From positions 1 to 64,000 of the forward strand of contig NZ_RQFA01000048.1 in assembly GCF_004770155.1 (NCBI RefSeq): DNA of 64,000 nt, in the 5' to 3' direction. The translations under genes were made by a program, and so were the position numbers. A model generated the notes under the pieces. It was not told the origin of the DNA, searched no databases, and saw only the letters and a program-made list of their open reading frames with translations. The stretch comes from Leptospira gomenensis. Lineage in GTDB: Bacteria > Spirochaetota > Leptospiria > Leptospirales > Leptospiraceae. Of the stretch, positions 9,296-19,695 are shown one piece after another (the stretch's first letter is position 1; the number at the start of each line of letters is the position of its first letter).

Positions 9296-10597
9296 ATGAA
9301 ACGATACGCGGATTTACACAATCATCTTTACGGTTCCATTACGGCGGAATTTTTATACGAGATCGGAAGATCCAATCCCTCTCCGCGTTGGGAAATTTTT
9401 ACGAATTCGTATCTACAATGTTTCGGAGAAAAAATTTCCACCGAGACCTTTTTCGAAGACTACAAGGACCCGGCTGCGTTTCGCGGATTATATCAATTCA
9501 ACCATCACGGACCGTTTCCCGAATTCCAGGCGAAGTTCAATCTTATCATCGCTCTCTCCCGATTCGATCGGGAGGAAATATCGCGCGTATCCTCTCGTAT
9601 CGTGGAGGATCAATTCCGCCAAGGAGTATCGTACGGAGAATATAGGATCATGTATTCTCCTTCGGAAACCGACGAAGGAGTTTACGAAAAGACCCTGGCC
9701 GCCTGCGAAGGTCTTGCGTTAGGCGAACAAAAAACCGACGGGCAAGCGGAGGGTAAGTTGGCCGTTTCGCTTCATAGAAACGGGGACGTGTTCCGTTCGT
9801 ATTCGTTATTAAAACGATTGATGGAAAAGGATCCGCTCATACGCAAGTATCTCGTAGGATTAGATTTTTGTTATATAGAAGAAGGATTTCCCCCCAAAGA
9901 AAAAAAGGAATTCTTCGAGGAGGTGAATCGGGACAACACCTCTTCGCGCGAAACCGCGCTCGCCATACTCTATCACGTGGGGGAAAGTTTTCAGGATAAA
10001 TCCTTACTTTCCGCGTGTCGTTGGGTTTTGGAATCTGCGGAATGGGGAGCGCATCGTCTGGGCCACGCGATCTCACTCGGCATCGATCCTTCCGAAAGGA
10101 TCCGACCAACCGTCGTCGAACCCAAATCGGAACGACTCGATCAGCTACGGTTGTATTACGATCGGAAAGAGGAGTTGGAATCCTACTTCGACGTGCCTTC
10201 TCGAGAACGGATCGGAAACGAGATCGATTCCTTAAAACACAGGGAAATCGCGGAATTAAACGGGGGACTTTCCCATCGGGAAGAATGTCTCGGCTTTCAA
10301 AACTATTGCATCGATCGGATCAAACGAACGAATGCGATCATCGAATCCTGTCCGAGTTCGAACGAATACATCGGCATGGTCCGCGATCCCGCTTCGCATC
10401 CGATCCTACGATTTGCGCGACACGGATTGAGGTTCACGATCTCTACGGACGATCCGGGAATATTCGGAACCACCATCGAAGAGGAATATTCCAAAGCAGA
10501 AAAAATAGGATTGTCCTCGGAAATTCTGGAGGAAGTGAGACGGAATTCGTTTTTATACGTTTCGGAGATTCTGAGCGGTCGAAAAACCGCACCCTAA
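9296..10597 (+). CDS. adenosine deaminase-family metal-dependent hydrolase
   Basis: A TIM-barrel amidohydrolase of the adenosine/AMP deaminase branch. The metal-binding His-x-His is in DLHNHLYGS (His8, His10). Further conserved pieces are the HRNGD segment, [18 protein letters not shown] (metal His), [10 protein letters not shown] and STDDPGIF, which carries the catalytic/metal Asp pair (TDDP in ADA). At 433 aa it is longer than typical bacterial Ada (about 330), with an insertion of about 60 residues between LGHAISLG and the SCPSSN segment ([16 protein letters not shown]). The substrate may therefore be a modified nucleoside or another purine. The ATG has no obvious ribosome site. Confidence 0.85.
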   Translation: MKRYADLHNHLYGSITAEFLYEIGRSNPSPRWEIFTNSYLQCFGEKISTETFFEDYKDPAAFRGLYQFNHHGPFPEFQAKFNLIIALSRFDREEISRVSSRIVEDQFRQGVSYGEYRIMYSPSETDEGVYEKTLAACEGLALGEQKTDGQAEGKLAVSLHRNGDVFRSYSLLKRLMEKDPLIRKYLVGLDFCYIEEGFPPKEKKEFFEEVNRDNTSSRETALAILYHVGESFQDKSLLSACRWVLESAEWGAHRLGHAISLGIDPSERIRPTVVEPKSERLDQLRLYYDRKEELESYFDVPSRERIGNEIDSLKHREIAELNGGLSHREECLGFQNYCIDRIKRTNAIIESCPSSNEYIGMVRDPASHPILRFARHGLRFTISTDDPGIFGTTIEEEYSKAEKIGLSSEILEEVRRNSFLYVSEILSGRKTAP

Positions 10598-10657
10598 ATT
10601 CGGCTAAAATTTCTTGCCTCGCCCCGCGCCGCGAAGATTGTAGAGGAAAGGCTCCTC

Positions 10658-11431
10658 ATGTTTTCGGAAATCCGCAAGTTTACTGCCCTGGTTCTCGTTC
10701 TCGCCTTTCTTTCCGCGAGCGGAACCAATGCGCAAAGTCAGAGCGATTTTGCGGATCCGTACGACTTCAATCTTAGAAATTATAAGGACTCCGGAGGAAG
10801 GGAAGGATATCAGGAATACACGATTCCTCCGAATTTAAAAAAGCCGTATCTCGTATCTCCGAAAAACGCGCAGGTTCCTTTTGAAAGTCCCTTCCCCACC
10901 ACGGGAGGTTTACGCAGAACCGCAAGTCCGAACAACGAACGGACGCAGGAAGCGCTCGTAAATCCTCTCACGGGCGAAATCAACGTGGAAGCCATTCTCC
11001 AACGACAGGCACAACAAGCCGAACGTAAAAAAAGACAAAATCAAATCGTGGAAGAGGAAAAATATACCGAGACCACGTTCCGCCGTTTTACGATCATCTT
11101 TTTTATGACGCTACCGATCACCTTGGGAATCGGATACGCGATCGCTTCCGCGGCGAAAATACCCGGAATCGGAAAATTCCAAAAGACGTTCGGCGGATCG
11201 ATATTCGTTTTCACGTTCGGAACCGGACTGGCCTTTGCGAACGCATGGCACGACATGAAGGAATACGAATCCATGAAACGGGAAAATCAACCCGCTTCTC
11301 CTCCGGTCGAACCCACTTCCTCCGATTCTCTCGGTTTCGGAAACTCGTTTCCAATGTCCGCCGCCGGAGTTTCGTTGTTTCCGGGCAAAGAATACAAGAT
11401 CGATATCTCCGTATTTCAAATCAGTTTCTAA
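10658..11431 (+). CDS. exported membrane protein coupled to ktrB, unknown function
   Basis: The 257-aa protein has a signal peptide (1-25, cleavage likely after SGTNA), a Pro-rich polar region (about 27-105), a charged helix (about 110-135), two membrane segments (about 144-166 and 178-196) and a polar tail. The start has a strong ribosome site (GGAAAGG). Its TAA stop shares one base with the ATG of the ktrB-like gene, so translation is probably coupled. This suggests a role with the K+ transporter, but no domain is recognised and this is inference from position alone. Confidence 0.78.
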   Translation: MFSEIRKFTALVLVLAFLSASGTNAQSQSDFADPYDFNLRNYKDSGGREGYQEYTIPPNLKKPYLVSPKNAQVPFESPFPTTGGLRRTASPNNERTQEALVNPLTGEINVEAILQRQAQQAERKKRQNQIVEEEKYTETTFRRFTIIFFMTLPITLGIGYAIASAAKIPGIGKFQKTFGGSIFVFTFGTGLAFANAWHDMKEYESMKRENQPASPPVEPTSSDSLGFGNSFPMSAAGVSLFPGKEYKIDISVFQISF

Positions 11432-13230
11432 TGGAACGTTTCGAGGAAATCCTTTCCGGTTTCCTGAAAGCGCGTCATAACGCGTCCGTCGTCTACGCGC
11501 AAACCGTACAACCTTATCTTAGAATTTATTATTCCTTCTGCGGAGTACTGTCGCTCGCTCTTCTCGTTCTTATATACGGATTTTATTATCCGCACGAATG
11601 GACTCACTGGATCCGAATGCTCGTAAACGGATTGGTCGTGTCGCTCGTCGTCTACGAGGCGCTTTCCTTTTTTTTCGCAATCGGAAAATTCAAGGAATAT
11701 CTTGGAGCGCACAAGGTGGAAGCGCTGGTGGTTTTCCTTCTCGTTTTTCAGGAAATCATCAGCAGGGAAATTTACGAAATTCTAACGTTCAATTCTCTAA
11801 GCGGAGAAGACGCAAGCCTTGCGTTCCTTTCCCTAAGTCAGATATTTCTGTTGTTCAGCAATTTTTCCAGACTGATCCGCAAAACCGATCTTCTCAACTA
11901 CAGACAAATCAGTCCGTCCTTGGTGATCGCCGGAAGTTTTGCGACGTTGATCCTACTGGGAACCTTGGCCCTTTCACTTCCGAAAGCGCAGACCGGAACG
12001 ATTCCGCTCATCGACGTATTTTTCACAGTGGTCAGCGCCGTTTGTGTAACCGGATTGAGTACGATCGACGTGACGTCGCAGCTTACGGGAACCGGACAAA
12101 CGATCCTCATGGTATTGATCCAAATCGGAGGATTGGGATTGATGACCCTCACCGTTTTTTTCGCGATTTTTCTCGCGGGTCAGGTGAGCGTCACCAATAA
12201 ATTATTGATTAAGGATCTATTCAGTCAAGAGAGCGTCGGACGTGCGGCATCCGTGCTCAAACAGGTGGCGGTGCAGACGTTCGTAATCGAAGCGTTAGGC
12301 GCCTTGTTGTTGTTCCTATCTTATCCGAAAACGATACAAACCGATCTTAAAGGAAGAATTTTCGGTTCCTTGTTTCATTCGGTGAGTTCATTCTGCAACG
12401 CCGGATTTTCCGTCTTTCCGGGCGGATTCGAAAACGAATGGATCGTGGAACAAAAATTCTTCCTTTCGATCGTGATGATCCTGATCGTATTCGGAGGTTT
12501 GGGTTTTCCGACGGTGCATCATTTGATCGGTCTCGTTTTCGGAAAGGGCGGTTCGCCGAAACGTATGGAGTTGGAGGCGAGACTGATCCTAAACGTATCG
12601 GCGTTTTTGATACTATTCGGCGCCGCGGCTTGTTATTTTCTGGAATCTCAATATTCCCTCTCGGATCGGGGCGAAAGCGATCGGCTGTTTCATTCCCTGT
12701 TTTATTCGGTAAGTACTAGAACGGCGGGTTTTAATACATTCAATATTTCTAAAATGGGAATTCCAATGGTTTTCGTTTCTTTGTTTCTGATGTGGGTGGG
12801 CGCATCGCCGAACTCAACGGGAGGGGGAATCAAAACGACGACGCTCGCCGTAGGGGGTCTTCATCTTTTCGGTCATATACGCGGCAAAGACGAGGTGGAA
12901 ATTTTCGGACGTAGAATATCGCAAGGATCCGTATCGAGGGCTTCCGCCGGAGTGCTCGTGTCCCTCTTTCTGATCTTTTTCGGAATTTTCATTTTAACCT
13001 GCACCGAACGTTTCGAATTTATAGATCTTTGTTATGAAACCGTATCCGCGTTCGGAACCGCCGGGCTTTCCCGGGGAATCACTCCTTCGTTGACTTCTTA
13101 CGGAAAACTTACGATCTGTTTTATGATGTTCTGCGGAAGAGTGGGGATATTGACGATTCTGATCGCGTTCGTACCCAAAGAAAAAAAGTCGGGGCTTCGG
13201 TATCCGGAACAATCGATCATAGTAGGTTAA
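11431..13230 (+). CDS. ktrB: TrkH/KtrB-family potassium transporter subunit with extra N-terminal membrane domain
   Basis: This is the K+-translocating pore subunit of the inner membrane. Four pore loops are visible: VCVTGLS (about 204-210), FCNAGFS (321-327), RTAGFN (430-435) and FGTAGLS (541-547), each with the conserved filter Gly. From 11431 the protein has 599 residues. KtrB proteins are usually about 450, and the extra 150 N-terminal residues hold four hydrophobic segments (about 34-52, 62-84, 96-112, 128-146), the last followed by Arg147, Arg150 and Lys151. I chose 11431 because it overlaps the previous stop by one base. Two genes downstream encode the RCK partner and an unrelated reductase. 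Confidence 0.93.
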   Translation: MERFEEILSGFLKARHNASVVYAQTVQPYLRIYYSFCGVLSLALLVLIYGFYYPHEWTHWIRMLVNGLVVSLVVYEALSFFFAIGKFKEYLGAHKVEALVVFLLVFQEIISREIYEILTFNSLSGEDASLAFLSLSQIFLLFSNFSRLIRKTDLLNYRQISPSLVIAGSFATLILLGTLALSLPKAQTGTIPLIDVFFTVVSAVCVTGLSTIDVTSQLTGTGQTILMVLIQIGGLGLMTLTVFFAIFLAGQVSVTNKLLIKDLFSQESVGRAASVLKQVAVQTFVIEALGALLLFLSYPKTIQTDLKGRIFGSLFHSVSSFCNAGFSVFPGGFENEWIVEQKFFLSIVMILIVFGGLGFPTVHHLIGLVFGKGGSPKRMELEARLILNVSAFLILFGAAACYFLESQYSLSDRGESDRLFHSLFYSVSTRTAGFNTFNISKMGIPMVFVSLFLMWVGASPNSTGGGIKTTTLAVGGLHLFGHIRGKDEVEIFGRRISQGSVSRASAGVLVSLFLIFFGIFILTCTERFEFIDLCYETVSAFGTAGLSRGITPSLTSYGKLTICFMMFCGRVGILTILIAFVPKEKKSGLRYPEQSIIVG

Positions 13231-13243
13231 AGGCGGTGAACTC

Positions 13244-13957
13244 GTGGCGGTAAAAAGAAAAAACGGAATTCGCAAAAAACGGATCGCGGTGGTAGGACTC
13301 GGAGAGTTCGGCAAAAAACTCGTACGGTATCTGAATGAAAACGGACACGAAGTTACCGCCGTAGATAAGGACATGAAAGTCGTCGAGGAAATCAAGGATC
13401 ACTGCGCGCTCGCCGTATGTCTGGATACGAGCAACAGACAAGCGCTCGAAGAATTGGATCTGGAGGATATGGACGAAATCGTGGTCGCACTCGCGGAGAA
13501 CTTCGAGGCGTTGATCACTACCGCGTATCATCTTAAAGAGATGAATTTAGAATCCATCCACGTCCGTTATCATTCCGAAGTGAACCGTAAGATCCTCGAA
13601 ATGATCGGCGTGAAAAATCTGTTCAATCCCGAGGAAAAGGCCGCGGCTTCCATGGCGGAACAACTCAGCTACGAAGGGGTAAAACAGGCCACTTTGTTAA
13701 GCGAAGAATACAGTCTATTCGAAGTCGAGTTGTCTCCTCTGTTGATCGGAAAAAAACTGAAAGAGTTGGGTCTTCGGGAAAAGTTCGCGCTCAACCTGGT
13801 CGCGGTTCGTAAATCCGAAACTTCGAACAAAAATCCGGAAAAAAACGGGATATTTCTCCCTGAATCCGGAATCGTATTCGAAAAAAATGAAATTCTAATA
13901 CTCTTCGGAACGTCCGACAGCATCAAACGTTTTACCGAAGTTTATCCCATAGGATAA
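13244..13957 (+). CDS. ktrA: KtrA/TrkA-type RCK regulatory subunit
   Basis: This is the cytoplasmic gating ring subunit for the K+ transporter encoded 13 bp upstream. An RCK_N Rossmann domain (about 10-130) has the nucleotide motif [11 protein letters not shown] and an acidic ribose-binding Asp in TAVDKDMK. It is followed by an RCK_C domain (about 150-235, [20 protein letters not shown]). At 237 aa it matches KtrA (about 220) rather than duplicated TrkA (about 450). The start is GTG with GGCGGTGA upstream. The 3' end overlaps the convergent aldo/keto reductase gene by 16 bp. Confidence 0.94.
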   Translation: MAVKRKNGIRKKRIAVVGLGEFGKKLVRYLNENGHEVTAVDKDMKVVEEIKDHCALAVCLDTSNRQALEELDLEDMDEIVVALAENFEALITTAYHLKEMNLESIHVRYHSEVNRKILEMIGVKNLFNPEEKAAASMAEQLSYEGVKQATLLSEEYSLFEVELSPLLIGKKLKELGLREKFALNLVAVRKSETSNKNPEKNGIFLPESGIVFEKNEILILFGTSDSIKRFTEVYPIG

Positions 13958-14958
13958 GGTATCGTTTTCGAAACCTCGTCAATTTTTTTAAGAACTTCTT
14001 CGTTTAACAAAACTTCCTTGGCCTTAAGACTTTCCTCGAGTTGTTCCACGGTGTTGGCTCCTATGATGGTGGAAGCGACGTAGTCGTGTTGTTTGGACCA
14101 GGCCACCGAAAGCGTAGTGAGCGACATCCCCGCTTCGTCCGCTATTTTCATCAGCTTTTCCGCGGAAGCGAGCGTGGCTTCGTTCAAAAACCGGTGCGCC
14201 ATTTTTTTTTGTCTTTCTCCCGAACGTAAATAACGGCTGAAACGCGCGTTTTGAGGAGGATTGGGCGAATTGTATTTTCCGGAAAGAACCCCGCCCGCCA
14301 ACGGGGAATACGGAAGGAGGCTGACGTTTTCCCGCTTACAGATGTCGGCTAACGCGTCTTCGAACCTTCTATTAAGGATACTGAAGTTGTTTTGTATCGA
14401 CTCGTAACGCGCAAAGCCGCGACGTTCCGAAACGGACAGACTTTTCATCAAACCCCACGCGGTTTCGTTGCTGCATCCCGCATAACGCACCTTACCTTGG
14501 TCGATCAATTCGGTAAGGACCTCCATCGTCTCTTCGTAACCGAAATCCGAATCCGGCCAATGAGTCTGATATAAATCCACGTAATCAGTACCGAGACGAT
14601 GTAAACTTCCTTCTATCGCCGTTCGAATATTTCTACGATCCAGAGAGGTTTTACCGGCTCGAACGGGAGGAACGAACCAACCGTGTCCCGGACCGCAAAC
14701 CTTGGTCGCAATGAGGACGGAATCCCTCGGTTTCGTTTTCAACCATTTGCCGAATATTCTTTCGGTTTCATTCACATAACTCGCGTCAGGTGGAACCGGA
14801 TAAATTTCGGCCGTATCGAAAAAATCGATTCCCGCGTCGTATGCCTTGTCCAAAATCCGGAACGCCTCGTTTTCGTCGCAGCTCGACCCGAACGTCATCG
14901 TTCCCATGCAGATTTCGGAAACCACCATCCCCGATTTACCCAGTCTTCTTTTTTTCAA
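13942..14958 (-). CDS. aldo/keto reductase
   Basis: A cytoplasmic NADPH-dependent oxidoreductase of the AKR barrel family (338 aa, usual length). The catalytic tetrad is visible: Asp48 and Tyr53 in FFDTAEIY, Lys in LIATKVCG (about 86), and His in YQTHWPD (about 130). GCSNETAW (about 170) and the C-terminal cofactor-binding segment [16 protein letters not shown] are typical of the YajO/Tas-like branch. The physiological carbonyl substrate is unknown. It is convergent with ktrA, with a 16-bp overlap of the two coding ends. Confidence 0.93.
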   Translation of the reverse strand: MKKRRLGKSGMVVSEICMGTMTFGSSCDENEAFRILDKAYDAGIDFFDTAEIYPVPPDASYVNETERIFGKWLKTKPRDSVLIATKVCGPGHGWFVPPVRAGKTSLDRRNIRTAIEGSLHRLGTDYVDLYQTHWPDSDFGYEETMEVLTELIDQGKVRYAGCSNETAWGLMKSLSVSERRGFARYESIQNNFSILNRRFEDALADICKRENVSLLPYSPLAGGVLSGKYNSPNPPQNARFSRYLRSGERQKKMAHRFLNEATLASAEKLMKIADEAGMSLTTLSVAWSKQHDYVASTIIGANTVEQLEESLKAKEVLLNEEVLKKIDEVSKTIPYPMG

Positions 14959-15128
14959 TTTGTTCCCCCGTACACAAGGACCAGAATAGGATCTTAAACG
15001 GCGAAATCAAGACCATTCGAGCAAAACGTATTTTCCGTTCGTAATGTGTTTTTTGCTGTTTATGAAAACGATCTATTGTAGAATCGTTAAACTTCGAATT
15101 CAGTAGGCCGTCTAAACGAGGTTGACTT

Positions 15129-16658
15129 TTGAATCAAGACTCATTGTATGATCCGCAAAAATACGAAACGCTTATGCCCTCGTATCTCTATCTCAGAAAC
15201 GAGGCGGACGCGACGGATCAGGAAGCGATATTTCTCAATCCCAAAGAGATAGAAATCCTATATCAAATCCGCAACCACACCACGCTCGAGGGATTTTTTT
15301 CCGGCAAGATCCTGAAAATTTGGAAGGACGAAGGCTCCAAACCCATCTATGTGAACGTGCTTAAAAAACTTTCGGAACTCAATTTGATTTTCGTTTTTCC
15401 GGAGTTCAGACTTCAACAGGAAACGGGGCAACTAAACGTATGTCTTTGTCTCGTATCCGAAAAGGCGTTCAAACCATCCAATCGGGAGAATCTCAAGGAG
15501 ATCTATCTCAACAGCCTGAGCAAATCGTCCTTCGCGATTCAAAATTACATCCTGGGAAGTGAACCGTTTCAGATCAGCGAATTGATCTCCGTACTGGAAT
15601 ATCTGATTTCGGGAAGGGCGGGCACTTTCGTACGAGATTCGTTTAACGTGAAAAAATGGATCCGTTCGTTTACGTTCTCCGAACTTCTCAAAGAGGAAAC
15701 GATCGAGGACTCCTGCGAAATCATCATGGAAACGATCCGGGAAAACGGGCACGTCGCTGTGACAAAAACCGTCGGCCTATTTCACGTAACGCACGATTTC
15801 GCTGGAAAGGCGTTCGACGTATTGAAAAGTTTTTACCTCAATCAATTCTCGAGAAAACTGAAACAGGAATACCCGAACGCCTGGGAATCCGTCCTGAATC
15901 ACCGAAAGGAATTCCGCGTGGACGAATCCGGTTCCTTGATCGGAATCGAAGAAAAATTCGTTTCGGAGGAACTGAGGATTCTCGGCGAAAATCTGACGGG
16001 AATGATTCCTAATTCATACAATGATTTTCTAATATTAGCGAATTATATCTCCGAAAAAAACGACCAAGAAAGGATTCTTCGGTCCACGAACGAGGAATTG
16101 AAATCCATCAAGATGTTGAAGACGATGATGTCCATGAAAAGCGAAACTCTCTCCCAGTTTGTAACGATCAACCTGGAGGAAGACAAGGAATTTACTCATT
16201 CGGTGGTGGACAATCTCCGAAGGGATCCGGATTGTATCGTCTGCGACTGGTATGAAAAAGGGAAAAAAATCACCTGCCTCTGCTACAAAAAGGAGGAAAT
16301 CCTATTCTCCCTGATCCATAGTATGACCGAAAAATATCCGTTTAAAACGGACCTAATCAAGAACTTTCTTTTTCTCGTGAAAAAGGAAAAAAACGCGATC
16401 GGACCCTTGTATCAAAAACCCGAATTTAAAAACGCGATTTTAAGACTCAAATACGTGTGTTACAAAAACCACCTTTCCTGGTTTTCGAAAATCTTCGCGG
16501 TGTTGGGCGCTTACGGAATGTTGGAATCCTCCCTGGATCACGAGGAATCCGTCACGCAGTTCGAGCAGTTAACAAGAGAAATTGAATATAAGGAAAATCG
16601 AAAGAAGCAGTTCGAAAAGATCCGATCGGTCTGGCTCGGAGAAATGGAATCGAATTAG
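15129..16658 (+). CDS. Leptospira-type hypothetical protein (509 aa)
   Basis: No family was recognised. The protein starts at TTG with GAGGTT five bases before it. Residues of about 38-85 (NPKEIEILYQIRNHTTLEGF, then VLKKLSELNLIFVFPEF) resemble the winged-helix-like C-terminal part of DUF4388/PATAN-type domains. The middle (about 150-300) is helical. A coiled-coil-like stretch spans about 300-345, and two Cys clusters (CIVCDWYEKG, TCLCYKK) lie near 365-385. There is no signal peptide or membrane segment, so it is probably cytoplasmic. It stands between two minus-strand genes as a single transcription unit. Regulatory or signalling function is a guess from the N-terminal resemblance only. Confidence 0.7.
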   Translation: MNQDSLYDPQKYETLMPSYLYLRNEADATDQEAIFLNPKEIEILYQIRNHTTLEGFFSGKILKIWKDEGSKPIYVNVLKKLSELNLIFVFPEFRLQQETGQLNVCLCLVSEKAFKPSNRENLKEIYLNSLSKSSFAIQNYILGSEPFQISELISVLEYLISGRAGTFVRDSFNVKKWIRSFTFSELLKEETIEDSCEIIMETIRENGHVAVTKTVGLFHVTHDFAGKAFDVLKSFYLNQFSRKLKQEYPNAWESVLNHRKEFRVDESGSLIGIEEKFVSEELRILGENLTGMIPNSYNDFLILANYISEKNDQERILRSTNEELKSIKMLKTMMSMKSETLSQFVTINLEEDKEFTHSVVDNLRRDPDCIVCDWYEKGKKITCLCYKKEEILFSLIHSMTEKYPFKTDLIKNFLFLVKKEKNAIGPLYQKPEFKNAILRLKYVCYKNHLSWFSKIFAVLGAYGMLESSLDHEESVTQFEQLTREIEYKENRKKQFEKIRSVWLGEMESN

Positions 16659-16680
16659 TGCGGCTTCCTTTCCGATCCGT

Positions 16681-16968
16681 TTATTTTTTGATCTCGAAAG
16701 TTCTGAAGTTGCCTTTGGGCTCTTCCCAGGAAATGAGCGCCTCTTTGACTTCCGAGCCTTTGGGCCCCCTCTGGATGGCCTTATACAGATCCTCGATAAA
16801 CATCTTATCGCCTTCCACGATCGTTTCCACCTCACCTCCGGGAAGATTCTGCGTAAAACCGCTCAACCTGCATTCCTGCGCGCGCTGCAGAATGTAATAC
16901 CGGAATCCGACTCCTTGTACTTTACCTCGCACCAAAATTTTTGCTCTTGAATTATTTTTGGATCCCAT
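16681..16968 (-). CDS. acyP: acylphosphatase
   Basis: A small cytoplasmic enzyme that hydrolyses acyl phosphates. The family signature VQGVGFR contains the phosphate-binding Arg23, and Asn41 in GFTQNLPGG is the catalytic water-orienting residue. Length (95 aa) is normal. It is the last gene of a minus-strand operon rppH-globin-acyP: it begins 3 bp after the globin gene, and its ribosome site GAGGAA overlaps the globin stop codon, which suggests translational coupling. Confidence 0.95.
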   Translation of the reverse strand: MGSKNNSRAKILVRGKVQGVGFRYYILQRAQECRLSGFTQNLPGGEVETIVEGDKMFIEDLYKAIQRGPKGSEVKEALISWEEPKGNFRTFEIKK

Positions 16969-16971
16969 CTT

Positions 16972-17409
16972 TCATTCCTCCGGTCTGTTCTCCAGATTGA
17001 CCATCCACGCCGAAAAGTCTTTCAGAAAATTCCATAGAATCTCTTTCTGAGTTTCTCCTTGGTCCCAAAGATCAAGGGCCTTTCGATAACAGGAAAGCCA
17101 AACCCTTCTCGCTTTTTCGTCGATGGGAAAAGGTAGATGCCGCGCCCTCATCCGAGGAGGACCGTAATTTTGGGAATACAAAGGCGGGCCTCCGGTGACC
17201 TGGATCAGAAAATCCGCGGACTTAATCTTACTTTCCTCCAAGGTTTCCGGAAACATAAATGCGATCGGGCTTTCGGGAATCAGATCGTAAAAATCCGAAA
17301 CGAGTTTTCTCAGAGAAATCTCACCTACCGCGGCGAATACCGTCTGTAAACCGGGAACCGGGCCGGGAGGACCGCCGGGTGGAACGTAAAACGGGCGCTG
17401 TTCCGTCAT
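16972..17409 (-). CDS. truncated hemoglobin, group 2 (trHbO/YjbI-like)
   Basis: A haem protein that may bind O2 or detoxify NO or peroxide. The segment [15 protein letters not shown] with proximal His91 matches group 2 truncated globins (compare RHAPFRI in mycobacterial GlbO), and the conserved Trp (G8) is in RRVWLSCY. The N-terminal 20 residues are a Pro/Gly-rich extension ([12 protein letters not shown]) not typical of the family. The gene overlaps the upstream rppH-like gene by 4 bp and lies 3 bp before acyP, so the three are probably translated from one message. The functional link to RNA decapping is unclear. Confidence 0.92.
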   Translation of the reverse strand: MTEQRPFYVPPGGPPGPVPGLQTVFAAVGEISLRKLVSDFYDLIPESPIAFMFPETLEESKIKSADFLIQVTGGPPLYSQNYGPPRMRARHLPFPIDEKARRVWLSCYRKALDLWDQGETQKEILWNFLKDFSAWMVNLENRPEE

Positions 17410-17894
17410 GGCTTTGCGCCCGATTTGTCCAGATAAGAACGGATCTTAGGACCGAAGTCCTTAACGATTTTATTATATACGTCTTTTTTAAAGGACACGA
17501 TGGTCTCCAGGGTTTTTTCTATGGGAATAAATCGTACGGATTCGAATTCGCGTTCGTGCGTTTCCAGATCGCAATCCTCCGCGTTTCCGTTCCAATAAAT
17601 CAGAAACCATTTCTGAAGTTGACCTCTGTATTTTTGGAGATTACGACTGAGGGGAAGATTGTCCGGAAAATCATAAGCGATCCAGTCCGGGTATTCGGAA
17701 ACTACGATACCCGTATCGATGCCTACCTCTTCGTACAATTCCCTAAGGGCCGCTTTTTTAGGATCTTCGTCATCGTCGATTCCTCCTTGCGGAAATTGCC
17801 AAGATCCTAAAAAGTTCAATCGTTCTCCGACCAACACTTCTCCCTGCGCGTTGAACACCGCCATCCCGACGTTCTTTCGATACGGTTTTTCCAT
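17406..17894 (-). CDS. rppH: RNA pyrophosphohydrolase (Nudix, RppH-type)
   Basis: It removes pyrophosphate from the 5' end of triphosphorylated RNA (or hydrolyses dinucleoside polyphosphates), starting mRNA decay. The Nudix box is complete from Gly37 to Ile59, with E43, R51-E52 and E55-E56 in REL-x-EE-x-G. The flanking WQFPQGGI and YRKNVGM segments are typical of RppH/NudH. Length (162 aa) matches. It is the first gene of the operon with globin and acylphosphatase; its stop overlaps the globin start (ATGA). Confidence 0.93.
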   Translation of the reverse strand: MEKPYRKNVGMAVFNAQGEVLVGERLNFLGSWQFPQGGIDDDEDPKKAALRELYEEVGIDTGIVVSEYPDWIAYDFPDNLPLSRNLQKYRGQLQKWFLIYWNGNAEDCDLETHEREFESVRFIPIEKTLETIVSFKKDVYNKIVKDFGPKIRSYLDKSGAKP

Positions 17895-18046
17895 ACGAAT
17901 AGACTTCGGGTCGAGGGATTAAATGACAAGAAGATTTAAACCGAATTATCGTACGATCGACGAACGATAAGAATTCAGTTGCAAAATTTATACTCTCTAA
18001 GGAATGATACTCAATACTATCACCGGTCGGAGTTCGAATCCCTACA

Positions 18047-18478
18047 ATGCAGTTACGTAAACAATCTTCCCGCTCTCGCATCTTTAAGGAAAAGGATTTC
18101 GAAGTAAAACCATCTTCCATACCGGGAATCGGAATGGGCCTTTTCGCAAAAGAAACCCTTTCCAAAGGAGATACGGTGGGTTATTATACCGGAAAAATTC
18201 TTACGGATAAGACCGCCAATTCCTCCAAGTACTGCGAATCGAAATATCTCCTTTGGATCTGTAAGGATCATTGGATTTACGGCGAAGGAAAAGAAAGCAA
18301 TTATACCCGATTTATGAATCACAGCACGAAACCCAACGTAAAACTTGTGGTTTCCGTACGTTGGAAAACGGCCCGTTTCGAAACGATCCGCAAGGTCAAG
18401 GCGGGAGAGGAATTGTTCTTCGATTACGGCGACGAATACTGGATCAATACGGACATCGATCCGGTCGAAAGAAACTGA
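18047..18478 (+). CDS. SET-domain protein lysine methyltransferase
   Basis: A short 143-aa protein that consists almost wholly of a SET domain. Motifs are [10 protein letters not shown] (N-terminal SET strand, about 27-36), [13 protein letters not shown] with the Asn-His that binds S-adenosylmethionine, and [13 protein letters not shown], the C-terminal Tyr-bearing motif. Bacterial SET proteins of this size are known in Chlamydia and some environmental bacteria, often of eukaryotic-like ancestry. The substrate is unknown; a DNA-associated or ribosomal protein is possible. There is no signal peptide. The upstream gap (17895-18046) also serves the divergent rppH operon. Confidence 0.9.
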   Translation: MQLRKQSSRSRIFKEKDFEVKPSSIPGIGMGLFAKETLSKGDTVGYYTGKILTDKTANSSKYCESKYLLWICKDHWIYGEGKESNYTRFMNHSTKPNVKLVVSVRWKTARFETIRKVKAGEELFFDYGDEYWINTDIDPVERN

Positions 18479-18510
18479 TTCGGTCCCGGATCGATCGAGA
18501 CCGTAAGAAG

Positions 18511-19590
18511 TTAACTTCTGGACGCGTGTTTAAAGAAAAAGGCGAAACCCGATAGAAGTTTAAAGATGGCGGGCAACGTCCGTAAGGTGATACCGATATC
18601 CCCGTGCGAAATCAAAGGGGTCAAAACAAGTTTCGATCTATCTTTGGGAACGTCCCTTTCACGCAGACGTTCCAAAATCAAACCTGATTCGGACGCGGGA
18701 ACCACGTTATCCGAAACACCATGAATCAAAGCCACGTGCGCGCGTAGATCCTCCAATTTATTATCAACCTGAAGGTCCTGTAAAAACGAACGGAACGGCC
18801 CCGCGTTACGAACGATCTTGTTCCAAATTTCGGCGCGGAATTCCCGATCTTCTTTGAGTTTGAGAAAGAGTTCGCGATTGTCCGGACGGATGGAATCTAA
18901 AACCTTCGGAAGTTCGGGGGTTTCGCGTAAAAAACTGCCGTCCAAAATGCTCGCGTGCAACGCCTTACGTATTTCTTCGTTTTCTCCGATTCCGAAATGA
19001 ACGAAGTTCCAGAGGAGAATCATACGTCCGTATTCGTCCGAACCCTCCGCGGACATCAGATAATCCAACGTTGTCTGGACGTTACCGTAGGCTCCGATCG
19101 TAAGAATGGATTTCACCTTTCCTTCCAACTGGGGCGCGGCAGCCGCGATCAGACCCATACTCGCGGAAAAGGAAGGAGCAAGCAGGGAAATCGTACCGTC
19201 GGGACAAACGTTCGCGTCGGAGGAGAACTTCAAAATCAACTGTTTGATCTTTTCGATACTTTCCAATCGAATCTTAAATTCGCTGATTTCCTGCATTTGC
19301 GGACAAAACACGAGAAAACCGCAGGAGGCCAATCCTCTGCACACCGCTTGAAAACGCGGATCCTTGTTACCGAGATACGCCATTCCGTTGATGGCGAGAA
19401 TCGTTCCCTGAAAGGAAGTTCGGTTGGCGGGAAAAAATTTCAGAACTCCGACGGATTCTCCCGAAAGGGAAACGGTGAAATCCTCTTCTTGAATTCCTTT
19501 TGAGGAATTACTGCGCGTATTGAGAGCGAATCGAATCGCCGAAAAAAAATGTTTCATAACTTCTTCGTTAACCTTGTATAAGATCCGCAT
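18511..19590 (-). CDS. alpha/beta hydrolase-fold protein
   Basis: The fold is suggested by a strand-nucleophile region LLAPSFSASMGL (about 140-150, Ser in a non-classical Gly-poor elbow), an acid in HGVSDNVVP (about 300) and a His in ISHGDIG near the C-terminus. The order Ser-Asp-His is correct. The usual GxSxG is not present, so hydrolytic activity is uncertain. From 19590 the length is 359; Met12 (base 19557) is an alternative start with GAAG upstream. No signal peptide is clear. It ends only 32 bp from the convergent SET gene. The substrate cannot be inferred. Confidence 0.82.
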   Translation of the reverse strand: MRILYKVNEEVMKHFFSAIRFALNTRSNSSKGIQEEDFTVSLSGESVGVLKFFPANRTSFQGTILAINGMAYLGNKDPRFQAVCRGLASCGFLVFCPQMQEISEFKIRLESIEKIKQLILKFSSDANVCPDGTISLLAPSFSASMGLIAAAAPQLEGKVKSILTIGAYGNVQTTLDYLMSAEGSDEYGRMILLWNFVHFGIGENEEIRKALHASILDGSFLRETPELPKVLDSIRPDNRELFLKLKEDREFRAEIWNKIVRNAGPFRSFLQDLQVDNKLEDLRAHVALIHGVSDNVVPASESGLILERLRERDVPKDRSKLVLTPLISHGDIGITLRTLPAIFKLLSGFAFFFKHASRS

Positions 19591-19695
19591 TGAATGCGGA
19601 CCGATTTCTTTATAAAAATCTGACCGTATCGACTTTGAATGTTTCCCGTTGGACGATTATTACGAAACGGTTACGTTTCGTAATAATCCGAAATC

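Noticed and set aside
18028..18046. GTTCGAATCC looks like the T-arm of a tRNA
   Set aside because: The flanking bases do not pair as a T-stem and no acceptor, D- or anticodon arm is found upstream.
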